Positions 32,206 through 44,374 are shown, counted from the first letter of the stretch. The stretch: DNA of 64,000 nt from Dendrolimus kikuchii (GCA_019925095.2 CM034403.1:2532690-2596689); one strand, 5' to 3'. A program made the numbers and translations. Notes: generated by a model from the letters alone, not told the origin.

Positions 32206-32532
32206 ATTTATTATCCAATATGCTTACATTCATATACATTAGAAACAAAAAACCTCATGGGTTTATTCGTACCGCCAGGAGTCGTGTACACAATATTGTT
32301 ATATCAAAAATAGGAGCAGAGGCGAGTAATAATTATCATCATTCTAGTACTTAGCTCTGATTTGATAATAAAGCGGGGTTATCATCGTTCTAGTATATGG
32401 TTCTCATTGTAGTCCCAGGTCTGCACATGTGAGCATGATGGTCCGCTTTAGGAATCAGTATAGAATCTTTTCAGATTATACTTGATTGATTTGTGGTTAT
32501 TTTTGTACTTGGGTTGCAGGTCCTCTGGGAGA
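32206..32532. other. Unrecognised spacer
   Basis: No gene. TATCATCGTTCTAGTA-type sequence occurs twice near 32335 and 32380. Confidence 0.35.
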
Positions 32533-32838
32533 TCCGTGCAGGAACGGAGAAAGAATACAATTTACAGCGGCCAGGCGGCCTGTCGTAAGAGGCGACAAAA
32601 CAACCCACAGCTAGGTGGTAGGGCATTTGCCCGACTGGATGGCTACGACCCCTGGTCTAAAGTATGTCGCCATAACAACCTTGAGTTGTGTTCGGGCCTT
32701 AGTGACCAGGTTCCAGTCTCCCTTAAGAGTATCAACTTGTAGCAACTTTCGTGCTGCAAATGTCCATAGGCGATGGTAACCGCTTTCCACCAAGTGGGCT
32801 GTCTGCCTGTCTGCTGATCTCCTGCAATAAAAAAAAAG
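32533..32838 (+). mobile_element. SINE-A, full length, short TSD
   Basis: CCGTGCAGGAACGG to GCAATAAAAAAAAA. AGATC precedes the 5' end and follows the tail, a possible 5 bp TSD that sets the 5' terminus at CCGTGC. Confidence 0.9.
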
Positions 32839-33030
32839 ATCATTTATAATATTTGATATCATATATTCCTCGCGCTTGGTCCCATACACATTATCATATT
32901 TAGGAATAATATATTTAAATAAGTCAGATCTCGGTCGCCTGTGATTAGGTCTAGTCTTCTTGTGTGAATTTGTTGTGTGAGAAAAAAAAAGTTTCTTACG
33001 GAATAATCTCTAATAAAGTTTCCATTTTTA

Positions 33031-33575
33031 TTAACCGACTTCAAAAAAGGAGGAGGTTTTCAATTCGTCGGGTTTTTTTTTTAATGTATGTTCACCGGTT
33101 ACTCCGAGATTTATGATTCTTTTTTTGTTCGACGCGGAATAGCTACCATTTAGTCCACTAAAAATTTGACATAGGTTGGCCCCGTACTTTTCATTTTATG
33201 AACGTTTTTTTGTGCCCGTTTCTTGGGACCTATATTTTTTAATGAGCGTGGCACCTTTCGTAGGTCTACCCATTCATAGCTAGACATTAAAAATAAAAAA
33301 ACTTCGTTTAAAAAAACCGACTTCAAAAATTAAAAAACTAAAAAGTATAAAATAACTTATTTCTAAAGCTATTATTATTAATATATATTATCTAAAACAT
33401 CTTAAAGTCGGTGCTTAGTAATTTTCAAAATATAGTAATTTTTATGTTTTACTTTGCACCGACTTCAAGATGTTTTAGATAATATATATTAATAATAATA
33501 GCTTTAGAAATAAGTTATTTTATACTTTTTGGTTTTTGAAGTCAGTTTTTTTAAACGAAGTTTTTTTTGATATAT
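33031..33575 (+). mobile_element. Foldback element with ACCGACTTCAAAA ends
   Basis: Opens with TTAACCGACTTCAAAAAAGG. A ~125 bp inverted repeat spans 33296-33569: AACTTCGTTTAAAAAAACCG at one side and its near-complement at the other, with CACCGACTTCAAGATGTTTT mirrored in the core. Related inverted element at 61636-62368. No coding capacity. A non-autonomous foldback/MITE common in Lepidoptera. Confidence 0.8.
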
Positions 33576-33946
33576 CAAATACACTATGTTACTGTGATTT
33601 CATTTACTCCAGTAGTTTTTACATGAAAGAGTGAAAAACCACCATCCTAACATTCGCGTTTATAATGTTAATAGAATTGTTAAAGGATAAACGCAAACTC
33701 GTTAACGCCAAGGAATTACGTTTCCACGAATAGGGGTACGCCCGCAACTTGCACACGAGACAATTAAATTAGGTTACAAGCTGTGTCATGAGAACGAAAA
33801 CCTTTATGGCCCGTTGTTTAACGTGGGCAGACCATTGTTGGTGCTTATTTAGTTGGATTACTGCTGAAACATTGTTTAGAAGCTCGGTATACACTGAGTA
33901 TACAAAATACCAAAAATATTATTGTCAGCACTGTGTCCATTTTTGA
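33576..33946. other. Unrecognised spacer
   Basis: Nothing identified. Confidence 0.35.
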
Positions 33947-34177
33947 TTTTTTATAGCAGGAGTTCAGCAGACAGGCAGACGGCCCACTAGATGGAAAGCG
34001 GTTACCATCGCCTATGGACATTTGCAACAACAAAGGTGCTACAAATGCGCTGCTGCTCTCTTAAAGGAGACTGGAACCTGGTCACTAATGCCGGAACACA
34101 ACACAAGGTTGTTATGGCGGCATACTCTAGACCAGGGGTGGTCGCCATCCAGTCGAGCAAATACTCTACCACCTGGC
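33947..34177 (-). mobile_element. SINE-A copy truncated at CCAGGTGG
   Basis: TTTTTTATAGCAGGAG at left. In reverse the body stops exactly at CTACCACCTGGC, the recurrent truncation point. Confidence 0.88.
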
Positions 34178-34189
34178 AGAATTAATGTG

Positions 34190-34397
34190 GATCCTATGTG
34201 CTTTAGAACAGGCAAGAGGCCTGTTGTTACTACATTGCCTGTCCAATTAAATGGAATTAGGATACGTAGACAGCTTTAAGTATCTGGGGCAAATAGTGCC
34301 AAGCAATTTAACGGACGGAATGGTCCTAGATAGACGACACAGGGCTGTAGTTAGAGTCGAATTTAAGGTAGGGCAGCATAGGTTACAAGTAGGGTAC
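34190..34397 (+). pseudogene. LINE post-RT fragment (VDSFKYLG type)
   Basis: Two frames join into VTTLPVQLNGIRI followed by GYVDSFKYLGQIVPSNLTDG and MVLDRRHRAVVRVEFKVGQH. This resembles the thumb region of LINE reverse transcriptases (D-S-F-K-Y-L-G). Too short to place by clade. Confidence 0.6.
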
Positions 34398-34475
34398 ATA
34401 CATACATAACTTCACGCCAGTTCCCTTGCGGGGTAGGCACGAACAACAGAGCGCCATTTAGGCTTATTCTTACAC
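34398..34475 (-). mobile_element. RTE-TATG tail fragment
   Basis: (CATA)n followed by ~20 reverse-complement codons of the ORF end, cut at GGCTTATTCTTACAC. Confidence 0.85.
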
Positions 34476-34479
34476 AACT

Positions 34480-34665
34480 GAACGGCTATATTTAATTCCT
34501 TATACATTTTTATTCACAGAGCATATTTTGAGAATTTGTACGCTGCATTTTCAGCAAACAAGGTTTGCACTGAGCATATTGATGTGCCGGAATTATATCC
34601 GACACAACGCTGATTTTCAGTGCAAACCTTCCTCTTGGCGTAAGACCAAAACGACCCAATTTTGT
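34480..34665. repeat. Hairpin-bearing repeat, copy 2
   Basis: Matches 20866-21050. Perfect 14 bp arms AAGGTTTGCACTGA (34560-34573) and TCAGTGCAAACCTT (34617-34630). Ends GACCCAATTTTGTTAATA. Confidence 0.75.
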
Positions 34666-34678
34666 TAATAAAATAATA

Positions 34679-34929
34679 CATACATACATACATACATAAC
34701 TTCTCGCCAGTTCCCTTGCGGGGTAGGCACGAACAACAGAGCGCCATTTAGGCCCATTCTTACACACCTCACTTGCTTCTTTGACATTCATAGCTCTTGT
34801 CATGCACGCTCGTCTGTTCTTAAGGCTTCTGACATCACCCTCTGCTAGTACACGATCAATTTGATCATGGAAGGTGTGTCGTGGCCTTCCACGACTTCTG
34901 CATCCATCCACATTTGCATTGTATATCTG
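34679..34929 (-). mobile_element. 5'-truncated RTE-TATG copy with 13 bp TSD
   Basis: 251 bp insertion with a CATACATACATACATA tail, flanked by TAATAAAATAATA at 34666-34678 and 34930-34942. It inserted into the end of the hairpin repeat. Confidence 0.94.
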
Positions 34930-34977
34930 TAATAAAATAATAAATAATAATAATGCTTAATAAAATTAATTCTACTT

Positions 34978-35382
34978 CTTCTTCAGCCACTCTCAGTCCA
35001 CTGCTGGACGTAGGCCTCTCCAAGTACGCGACACATATCCCGGTCTCCCGTCTTCCTCGTCCAGCCCCTGCCGGCGATCTTGCGCGGGTCGTCAGTACAC
35101 CGGGCTGGCGGGCGTCCTACGCTACGTTTGCCAAGACGTGGTCTCCACTCTAGGACTCGTTTGCTCCATCGGCCGTCGGTCCTGCAGACGTGACCGGCCC
35201 ACTGCCACCTTGCTAATTTTGCGAGCTATGTCAGTTACCTTCGTTCTCTTACGGATGTCCTCATTTCTGATTTTATCCATAAGAGAAATACCTAACATAG
35301 CTCACTCCATAGCATCATTGTGGACTAATCCCGCTGTCAGTATCCATGTCTCGGCACCATATGTCATGATGAGTAGGACGCA
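34978..35382 (-). mobile_element. 5'-truncated BovB-type LINE copy with 11 bp TSD
   Basis: Flanked by TAATTCTACTT at 34967-34977 and 35383-35393. The reverse complement matches the post-RT region and 3' end of 26647-29665 (ACGTCCAGCAGTGGACTG; KRVLEWRPRLGK-like coding) with many indels. Decayed. Confidence 0.9.
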
Positions 35383-35439
35383 TAATTCTACTTATGTAAT
35401 ATTTAATACGTAAAACAAATAAATAATTTTTTATAAAAC

Positions 35440-35998
35440 CAATAGTAAATACGTTACTTCAAAATTAAAATAAATACTCGTTTAACAACTTGTATCGAAT
35501 TATTTATTCGAATACAATTCGCTCGAGTGCTTGCCGAGTATTACCATATTCTGTGTGCTACGTCACTGACGTGCAACCAATGACATTTTACTTCATAAGG
35601 AGTTTTTGGCGGGAACTGAAAGGTGATGTTGTGCTGTGCAGTTTTATTTTCTAAAAATGTGTAAAATTACTCTAAAATGAACAATAGTTGTGGGATATTG
35701 ATAGTTTTTGAGTAGTAATTATGTGTTTTGTGCGAAATGTGAACTGTATAGTCAAATGTGGCCTTTTGAGTTGTCACAAGAACTCCGTTGAATGGCAATA
35801 GCTGATTACCTACAGTTCAGCTGTGCTACACATAGACTTAAGAAAATGAAGAAACTATATTGTAAACTAAGATCTGGCTTAAAGGCCTAGCTGCCAAGCC
35901 ATAAACTTAAATAAAAAATAAAAAATTTACTTCATAACCTATAAAATATTGAATGTGTTATTTTACTATAAATATATTAGTTATATAATATTATATTA
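35440..35998. repeat. AT-rich repeat (as at 21680 and 22940), split by a retroposon
   Basis: Shared blocks: ACAACTTGTATCGAATTATT, GAGTATTACCATATTCTGTG and TACGTCACTGACGTG, also at 21680-21895 and 22940-23145. The copy continues after the insertion with TAACCTATAAAATATTGAAT. Confidence 0.75.
35599..35925 (+). mobile_element. 327 bp A-tailed retroposon with 12 bp TSD
   Basis: Flanked by TTTACTTCATAA at 35587-35598 and 35926-35937 and ending AAATAAAAAATAAAAAA. Its start, GGAGTTTTTGGCGGGAACTG, resembles a LINE 5' UTR and its end, GGCCTAGCTGCCAAGCC, a lepidopteran LINE 3' UTR. It contains no ORF. It is either an internally deleted LINE or a SINE built from LINE ends. Confidence 0.75.
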
Positions 35999-36374
35999 CA
36001 TTGACGAGCTGCGTGCTATTCGGGCGGGGCGCGGGAGGGCCTAAAAACGCGCGTCATGGCTAGGTGCGCATTTCAAGGCATACATCGTTGAGAGCTAAGT
36101 CCATATTATGAATTTTCAGGATAAACGTACACGAAAACCAGGGCGGCTGCTGGTATTGTATATATTAATATAAATTAATTATTAGAGCCCTACCATTTCT
36201 AACCATATGCCGCTTGAATATTCAAAAGCAACTTGCAAAGACGCTTCTGAAGTACGTGGGACGCGATGTTGTGGACTGAATTCAATCCCAACTTTATTAT
36301 GAAGGCGTTACCATAAATCACATATTATAAATAATATTGCGGCATTTTGGAAGTAGATTATTATAGTTTTGGAC
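35999..36374. other. Unrecognised spacer
   Basis: GC-rich patch GGGCGGGGCGCGGGAGGGCC at about 36021. No gene or family assigned. Confidence 0.4.
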
Positions 36375-37330
36375 ATGTACGTACTAGAAACGGCATCTGT
36401 AACTAGCTTATTTGGTCACCCGTTATGGTCCATGGACAAGAACTCGCTTAGTCTGCGCCGGGCTGTTGTCGATGCTAGACGTGTTTGAGTGGAAAGTAAC
36501 TATTAAAAAAAATGCCTTCATGTGTACTAAGGAACTGTTAAAATCACTCAAGAAGCTCATATTATAAAAGTTAAGTGGTAACTTTTCACCGATAAGTTTG
36601 TTGTCGTCGTCAACCATTCGTAGTCCACTGCTGGACGTTGGCCTCCCCAAGTCGGCGCCACTCATCTCTGTCCTCTAGTTTCCTCATCCAGTGCTTAACT
36701 GCGACTTTGCACAGGTCGTCGGTCCATCGGGCTGGAGGGCGTCCGACACTACTTTTACCAAGACGCGGTCTCCACTCCAGGACTCGTCTGCTCTATCCGC
36801 CATCGGTCCTGCAGCAGACTTGACCGGCCCACTGCCACTTCAACTTGTTAATTTTGCGAGCTATGTCGGTTACCTTGGTTCTCTTACAGATATCCTCATT
36901 CCTAATTTTATCCAAAAGAGAAACACCCAACATAGCTCGCTCCATAGCCCGTTGAGCGACTTGGAACTTGTGGACCAATCCTGCCGTGTCAGTGTCCATG
37001 TCTTGGTCCCGTAGGTCAGGACGCACTGCTCAAAAACTTTTGTCTTCAAGCATTGCGGAATAGTCCACGAGAAGACTTGACGAAGCTTACCTAACTCGGT
37101 AAGTTAATTAAATTTTATCCATTGAAACTCGTTTTGTCGTGTCACCGCTGCGGCCATGTTTAAGCGAATTTAAACTATACTCTCTGAGCGATATAGCGCT
37201 GCATGTTTTAATAGTATGGTTAGACGGCATTTAGCGCTGCAGCAAATACATGAGTCAGTCAACGTGCGCGTCGCAAAGGTCCGCTTTCATCATGTATGAA
37301 CTTTCTTGTTTTGAATAGCTTCTCTAGTGC
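36375..37330. repeat. Unclassified ~460 bp repeat, copy 2, split by BovB LINE
   Basis: Left part 36375-36600 and right part 37099-37330 together align with 24155-24615. Confidence 0.7.
36601..37098 (-). mobile_element. 5'-truncated BovB-type LINE copy
   Basis: The reverse strand encodes AGLVHKFQVAQRAMERAMLG, VSLLDKIRNEDICKRTKVTD and NKLKWQWAGQVCCRTDGG, then the 3' end ATGGTTGACGACGACAA. TAAGTT on both sides (36593 and 37100 region) may be a short TSD. Confidence 0.88.
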
Positions 37331-37576
37331 TCAATAGTTGTGGAGGTTTTTTTTTAAATTTCATAGTTATTGTGTCCAAAATAATATTCTTATTAAATCG
37401 CTATGCCCGAACGTATTGTCATCTCCATTATCAGACAATAGAACCCCTTTTTATTTTATTCGCTAATCAATCGTATTTATTCAAAACGTATTCTTATCTC
37501 TTCTATACAGAAAATCCCTGTTACGCAGGAAAATATCTTTTACGCAGTAAAATCTCGCGATCAGCTTTTATGATAT
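37331..37576. other. AT-rich spacer
   Basis: Nothing recognised. Confidence 0.35.
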
Positions 37577-39160
<1,584 letters not shown>

Positions 39161-39495
39161 GTATGGAAGCGAGAGTTGGGTATGGAAGAGAGAGCATGAA
39201 AGTAGAGTAAACGCGGTCGAGATGCGAGCACTGCGCAAAATCTGCGGAGTGACGCTCGCGGACCGCGTTCGTAATACCGAAGTAAGAAAGAGAATTGGTC
39301 TGAAAGACAGTGTCGGGGTGAAGGTAAGGAAAGGAATGCCCGGTGGTTCGGGCATGTGGAAAGAATGACTAAACAGATATACAATGCAAAAGTGGATGGA
39401 TGCCTTCCATGACCAAATTTATCGTGTACTAGCAGGAGGTGATGTCAGGAGCCTTAAGAACAGACGAGCGTGCATGACAAGAGTTATGAATGTCA
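39161..39495 (+). pseudogene. Internal RTE-TATG LINE fragment with deletions
   Basis: Carries the ESWVWKREHESRVNAVEMRA region, DRVRNTEVRKRIGLKDSVGV, then deletions at 39340 (loss of LRWF context), 39365 and 39403, and stops at ATGAATGTCATT without end or tail. Confidence 0.85.
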
Positions 39496-39509
39496 TTAAA
39501 ATTTTTAAC

Positions 39510-39834
39510 CTTGCCCTGTCTGTATATATACGAGATCGCACTGTTCGTTAAAATAAACCCCTATTAATTTAAAATAAAACCGCCACGACATGAAAATTTG
39601 AGAAAAAGAGAATCAAATTTATTCTGTGTTAATAGATATAAAACGGCACGGTTGGATAAGAGTGTTTACGAAATGGCACCTGCGATATTTAATAAACTGC
39701 CAAAACCATTAAAAATAATACTATTAAATATGTTTAAAACAAGACTAAAGAAATTTTTAATGGAAGAGTCATATTATTCCACAAACGAATTCCTTAATGA
39801 CAAATTTGAAACAATATCAATACATAATTAATAA
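39510..39834 (+). pseudogene. LINE C-terminal fragment (KKFLMEESYYS type)
   Basis: From 39598 the frame reads RKRESNLFCVNRYKTARLDK, SVYEMAPAIFNKLPKPLKII, LNMFKTRLKKFLMEESYYST, NEFLND and ends ISIHN stop. The pattern of an aromatic-rich 'xYxxPxIFNxLP...FKxxLKKFLxExxYYSxxEFL' is the end of many arthropod LINE reverse transcriptases. No RT core. Confidence 0.65.
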
Positions 39835-39842
39835 TAATATTT

Positions 39843-40229
39843 AATTATTAGACATTAATTAGAAATGACATGAACATATAACATAGGTACAAATATAACT
39901 TAAACAACCAGATATTTAATACAATTCAATAAGTAATACAACAATGCTTCGCTCGTGGTTATCGCTTGATAGCGATCTCTCAATTGGGGTATTGCTTTAT
40001 AAAGAGATAGAAGCAAAATTAAATGCCCGCCGCGTGGACCGGATTTCCTAGAATCATTCCGACGCACCTGGCTAATGACTGCCATAAAAGATAGCAATAC
40101 ACAATGGGCTGTTTTCTAATCACAAATTTTAAACACAAAGTACACAAAAGAAGTTCAAATGCCGAAAGGTAATAAAGTGTGTTTTACGGCATGCAGGTCT
40201 GAATCCACTTTTGTCGGCGTCTAAGTCGT
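39843..40229 (-). mobile_element. Solo LTR, 5'-side patched
   Basis: Matches the other LTRs from ACATAACATAGGTACAAATA to AGTCGTAACA followed by ATAT. The usual TGTTACGAG... terminus on the left is replaced by a 32 bp copy of the right flank (39811-39842 equals 40231-40262). Confidence 0.75.
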
Positions 40230-40262
40230 AACAATATCAATACATAATTAATAATAATATTT

Positions 40263-41113
40263 TACACAGATTGAAATAATAATTTTAATAAACAAACATC
40301 TATATAATTAATAAATAAAGGTAATAAATATTATCCGGGTTACATAAAAGGTACTTAATAAAATAAATAGGAACAAACTATTTAAATAATGACTATTGAG
40401 ATCCTGCTTACTTGCACACCAGTGGAATTGGTAAAATGTACTGAATCATGTATTTCTAAGAATAACATCTGTATACAACGACATTTATGCAAGAATAAAT
40501 ATTTCATATTTCTGTCTTTCAATTTTGAAGAGGCAATGTCGACTAAAAAATTGATAGTTGCAGGACTGCACGTCAGAAGAGAAAATATTGTATATGAGCG
40601 TGAAGGTCACGTGAGTACACTGCTTTGTGCCCCATTCCAAAGGAGCTATATATAATAATAACTAAATATATATCTTACTGGTGGCAGTTGCTTCTTGTTT
40701 GGAAATTAAACTGGATGTAATAATGGACTGTATGATTATTATTATTGAATTTTTTTACATGAATCTAAATATACTTAGGATAAGTACAAATTATGCAAGA
40801 GACTCGTCGTTGAGAATTGTGAAGAATAATAAATGAATGGCTTAATTAATCTGAATTATTTATTAATGGCCAATTTTTGCCTCCTATATCCCGCATCCCG
40901 TCAGACGCCTAGTTGCTAATTGCGCCAGCTATGGGCGTCGGCGGTATGCGGGGCGCGGAGAGTAGGTGTGCTCCGGCGGGCGGGTGCTCTCTGTCCGCAA
41001 TATATACATACATATATGTAGTATTATATATAGTAATGGCCCGGGCGGTGTGCCTCGCTATGTATGTATTCGAGCATTGTTCAAACGAAGGAAACACGCT
41101 AAATAAATAAGGG
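40263..41113. other. Spacer; GC-rich patch at 40880-41060
   Basis: An 88-codon open frame at 40389-40655 has no recognisable motif and I do not call it a gene. 40880-41060 (GGGCGTCGGCGGTATGCGGG) is GC-rich between AT-rich flanks and may belong to the LINE end that follows. Confidence 0.4.
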
Positions 41114-41206
41114 ATAAGTATGGCGATCTAGAGAGGAAACGTAGCCAGCCTTCTGGGCACCTTACGCATAGAAGACGGTGATCTAGGTTCAGTATTCTAC
41201 TTATAG
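41114..41206 (+). pseudogene. LINE C-terminal relic (as at 16942-17238)
   Basis: 31 codons: ISMAI, stop, RGNVASLLGTLRIEDGDLGS, VFYL stop. Homologous to the last residues of 16942-17238. The first stop looks like a CAG-to-TAG change. Confidence 0.65.
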
Positions 41207-41352
41207 TCTTGAGGGACTATGGGTAGAATACAATACAAATAAGTTAAGTTTTCTTTTATTGTATTAGTTTATTTATTTCTTCATTTTATTATACAAATGT
41301 TATTAAAGTATATAACGTATCTTTATATATCATATAGCTCACAGAATAATAT

Positions 41353-41809
41353 TGTGACAACCAATAAAGACAAATTCACGCCTCCATTTTATCACCTTTC
41401 GGCATTTGGACTTCATTTGTTTACTTTGTGTTTAAAATTTGTGATTAGAAAACAGCCCATTGTGTTTGTAATCTTTTATGGCAGTCATTAGCCAGGTGTG
41501 TCGGACTGATTCTATGAAATTCGGTCCACGGGGCCGGGCAGAAATATTGCATCTGTGCAGTATAAAGCAATGCCCAATTGAGAGATGAGGCAGTGGAGCG
41601 AAAACCAACGAAACGATACGTGTGTACATAGCGAGAATATCTATTAGTGACGGACTTTGCGCGTTTTATGGAATCACGACCTTCTGCATTACGTTTGGCT
41701 TTGTTGTGTTCGGTTATATGTGTACCTGTGTTATACGTGTTTGTATAGTTCTAATAAACTCTGTAATAATTCCAACGCCATTTTAATTAGAGTCCTGCAA
41801 CTCGTAACA
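41353..41809 (+). mobile_element. Solo LTR with perfect ATAT target duplication
   Basis: 457 bp, TGTGACAACC... to ...CTCGTAACA, with ATAT at 41349-41352 and 41810-41813. In this orientation a TATA box (TATAAA, 41561-41566) and an AATAAA signal (41753-41758) occur in LTR order, which sets the sense strand for the family. No internal region. Confidence 0.88.
41561..41566 (+). promoter_or_regulatory. LTR TATA box
   Basis: GCAGTATAAAGCAATG is conserved at the same place in the LTRs at 60249 and (complement) 16270. It is changed to TATATAAG in the 46452 copy. Function is inferred from position. Confidence 0.6.
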
Positions 41810-41869
41810 ATATTTTGAACAATGGTCGTGTGAAAAACACTTTAACTAACTGTGTATGTATGAAGAGAA

Positions 41870-42268
41870 TAATATAATAATAATCGACAGACAAACACAT
41901 ACATACATACATACATAACTTCACACCAGTTCCCTTGCGGGGTAGGCACGAACAACAGAGCGCCATTCAGGCTTATTCTTACACACCTCGCTTGCTTCTT
42001 TGACATTCATAACTCTTGTCATGCACGCTCGTCTGTTTTTAAGGCTCCTGACATCGCCTTCTGCTAGTACACGATGACACACAAACACACATATCGTATA
42101 TCCCCAAATTAAGCAAGTTACGCTTGTGTTATGGGTAATATACAAGGGACTACTCTGAAAATACGTTTCCGAAATTTACTACACCAGGAATTGAATCCGG
42201 AGCTTCTGCGTTGCAGTGTTGTAGGCCGGCAGAGGCTTAGTCTGCTCAACCACAAAGGCCGTCGAATA
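41870..42268 (-). mobile_element. tRNA-derived SINE (SINE-S) split by an RTE-TATG copy
   Basis: The tail part (ATAATAATCGACAGACAAAC) lies at 41870-41899 and the body at 42076-42268. B box degraded (GGATTCAATTCC). A box region TGGTTGAGCAGAC near 42241-42253. The split matches a clean LINE insertion with TSD. Confidence 0.82.
41900..42075 (-). mobile_element. 5'-truncated RTE-TATG copy inside SINE-S, 14 bp TSD
   Basis: 176 bp. Flanked by GACAGACAAACACA (41886-41899) and GACACACAAACACA (42076-42089), one mismatch. CATACATA tail and open reverse frame to VLAEGDVRSLKNRRACMT. Confidence 0.92.
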
Positions 42269-42358
42269 ATGAAAGTTGATGAAGTGAAAAGTGTTTGTCA
42301 GGATCGTAGCAGGTGGAAATCCATCGTCTCTGCCAACCCCTACCCTGATGGGTAACAG
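42269..42358 (+). pseudogene. LINE ORF end (CQDRSRWKSIV type)
   Basis: MKVDEVKSVCQDRSRWKSIV, SANPYPDG stop. This is the end of a LINE polyprotein similar in plan to 17353-17669 (VCQNRRVWKEK). Adjacent to the SINE-S head with no gap. Confidence 0.6.
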
Positions 42359-42490
42359 GCGTAACAATATGTATGTGTCGGGATCACGCCGGGAGCGAAC
42401 GAATGACGCTCCGAGAATAACACAATAATAATCTGAAATATTATAATCAAAGTTTATTACACTAGAATTATCACAATTACGATATTATCA

Positions 42491-42726
42491 CCAGGTGGTA
42501 GGGCATTTGCCCGACTGGATGGCTACCACCCCTGGTTTAAATCATGTCGCCATAACAACCTTGAGTTGTGTTCCGGCATTAGTGGCCAGGTTCCAGTGAC
42601 CCTTAAGAGAGCAGCAGCGCATTTGTAGCACCTTTGGTGTTGCAAATGTCCATAGGCGATGGTAACCGCTTACCATTAAGTGGGCCGTCTGCCTGTCTGC
42701 TGAACTACTGCAATAAAAAAAAAAAA
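42491..42726 (+). mobile_element. SINE-A copy truncated at CCAGGTGG
   Basis: Starts CCAGGTGGTAGGGC and ends CAATAAAAAAAAAAAA. GATATTA on each side (42481-42487, 42730-42736) may be a short TSD. Confidence 0.9.
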
Positions 42727-42949
42727 TAATGATATTAAATATTGCACAATAATACACAGATATATTAGGACAACTCCAAGAGTTGCATCCACGCTTGTCA
42801 GGTGTCGAGCAGCAATTTGCCCTCCAAGAATACTGCGATTATCAAGCAGTATTTATCGACCAATATATATTATGTGCTCCTCGTCCAAGATTATCAATGC
42901 AGACTGTCGGTCGTAGCCTCGTAGATTGTCGGTTTAAGACTGCCCCTCC

Positions 42950-43310
42950 TCTTTTTTTTTTTTTTTTTGGAGCTGGACCCAGCTGAATAGCCGCAGATGG
43001 CTGTTTCAGCGATACCGGGTTTTGGGGGGTCCGACTCCGTGGGAGCGGAGGCGTTCAGCCCGGAAGCAGCGCGCTCGAGGAGGCACCTCCTGTGAGGTTC
43101 GTCCTCGGCTCGACCGCTGCGGGGGATTGACTCTATATTGAGATTTAGCCGTAAAAGGCTGAATGAGCGAAGCCAACAGGCTGAAGTGATTATTTGGGGA
43201 CCAATTATCGACTCCGCCGGCGAAGCCGATCCTAGTCTATCATTACTACCGCTTGGCAACGTGTGAAGAAACTCGCCAGCAACACGCCTAAGCTAATAAC
43301 TGCCCCTCCT
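42950..43310 (-). mobile_element. GC-rich poly-A repeat, minus strand
   Basis: A T run (42952-42969) followed by GC-rich non-coding sequence to about 43310, as expected for a reverse-oriented A-tailed retroposon. CTACCGCTTGGCAACGTGTG near 43247 is related to 54237-54300. Family not identified. Confidence 0.55.
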
Positions 43311-43369
43311 CTGCCCGAACACAGTGTATTTAACAGTTCCTCGTAGCGCGCAGCAGTGACACCATCCGC

Positions 43370-43690
43370 TAATGCTGTGGCGCCACTTCAGTTTCACTTC
43401 CTTTATGAAACCAACTTCCGCCATCCGGATTAACTTCCAACATCCGGTTACTCAATTTCCGATATCCGTTAGCTTAATAATAAATGCTTCTACATTGACA
43501 TCCGGTTAAACAACTTCCAATTACCGGTAATGCTGTGGCGCCACTTCAGTTTCACTTCCTTCATGAAACCAACTTCCGCCATCCGTATTAACTTCCAACA
43601 TCCGGTTACTCCATTTCCGATATCCGTCAGCTTAATAATAAATGTTTCTACGTGGACATCCGGTTAAACAACTTCCAATTACTACATGAA
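43370..43690. repeat. ~160 bp tandem duplication of CATCCGGTTA-rich unit
   Basis: TAATGCTGTGGCGCCACTTC starts at about 43369 and 43527. Within each unit an ~18 bp motif (AACTTCCAACATCCGGTTA and variants) recurs four to five times, so the structure is repeat-within-repeat. Non-coding. Confidence 0.88.
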
Positions 43691-44201
43691 AGAATACTCT
43701 ATCCGGTTATTGACTACTTCCGTCATATGGTTATTTTATAATAACAAATACGATTCCTACATAAATGTATGTAATGAAATACATCAAAATAAATAGCATA
43801 ACAAAAGAACCAAAGCATTATTACTCATGCTTTGGCTGTATCAAGAATACCACAAAACTATCTGAAGGACACATAAAGCAATCGTTCCAATGTTGTTTAT
43901 GTTAAATCCGGCAGATGGAGCCGCCCACCACTGGATTATATTTATAAAATAGAAATGGATTATTCAAATTCATTGGATATAATGGATTCTAGTACATTCT
44001 AACACCATTAATAATGGTTATACTAGGCTTATAAGCTAGTAAACAAATGTTTTATTATACAAGTTGGTTTTATTGGTAATGGCGAAAATGGGTAGCAGTT
44101 GGTGGGGTATTTTTTATGATAAATAGGTTCGCACTTGACCACGGTCACGCCTAATCTCGGCAGATGATGCGGTCGAAGATGTCGCACGCTTAGCTAAATA
44201 A
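43691..44201. other. Unrecognised spacer
   Basis: GGTTCGCACTTGACCACGG at 44127 resembles GGTTCGCGTTTGACTG at 51757, suggesting a shared diffuse repeat. No gene. Confidence 0.4.
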
Positions 44202-44374
44202 TCTATATATATAAAAGAAAGTCGTGTTAGTTATACTACTTATAACTCAAGAACGGCTGGGCCGATTTGGTTGAAAATTGGTAGGGAGGTAGCTTAGAAC
44301 CAGGAGACGGACATAGGATACTTTTTATCCCGTTGGAACCGGTAGGTGGCGCTGAGATCGGGTTCTAGAATCCT
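44202..44374 (+). mobile_element. Helentron-like 5' portion
   Basis: TCTATATATATAAAAGAAAG, GTCGTGTTAGTTATAC, CAAGAACGGCTGGGCCGATT and GGAACCGGTAGGTGGCGCTG. The 3' part is lost at a direct join to SINE-A sequence. Confidence 0.75.

Noticed and set aside
39811..40262. The 32 bp flanking repeat as an LTR target duplication
   Set aside because: All other copies of the LTR have 4 bp TSDs and the left LTR terminus is missing here.
40389..40655. 88-codon ORF as a small host gene
   Set aside because: No domain, no splice or promoter context, surrounded by decayed repeats; length is plausible by chance.
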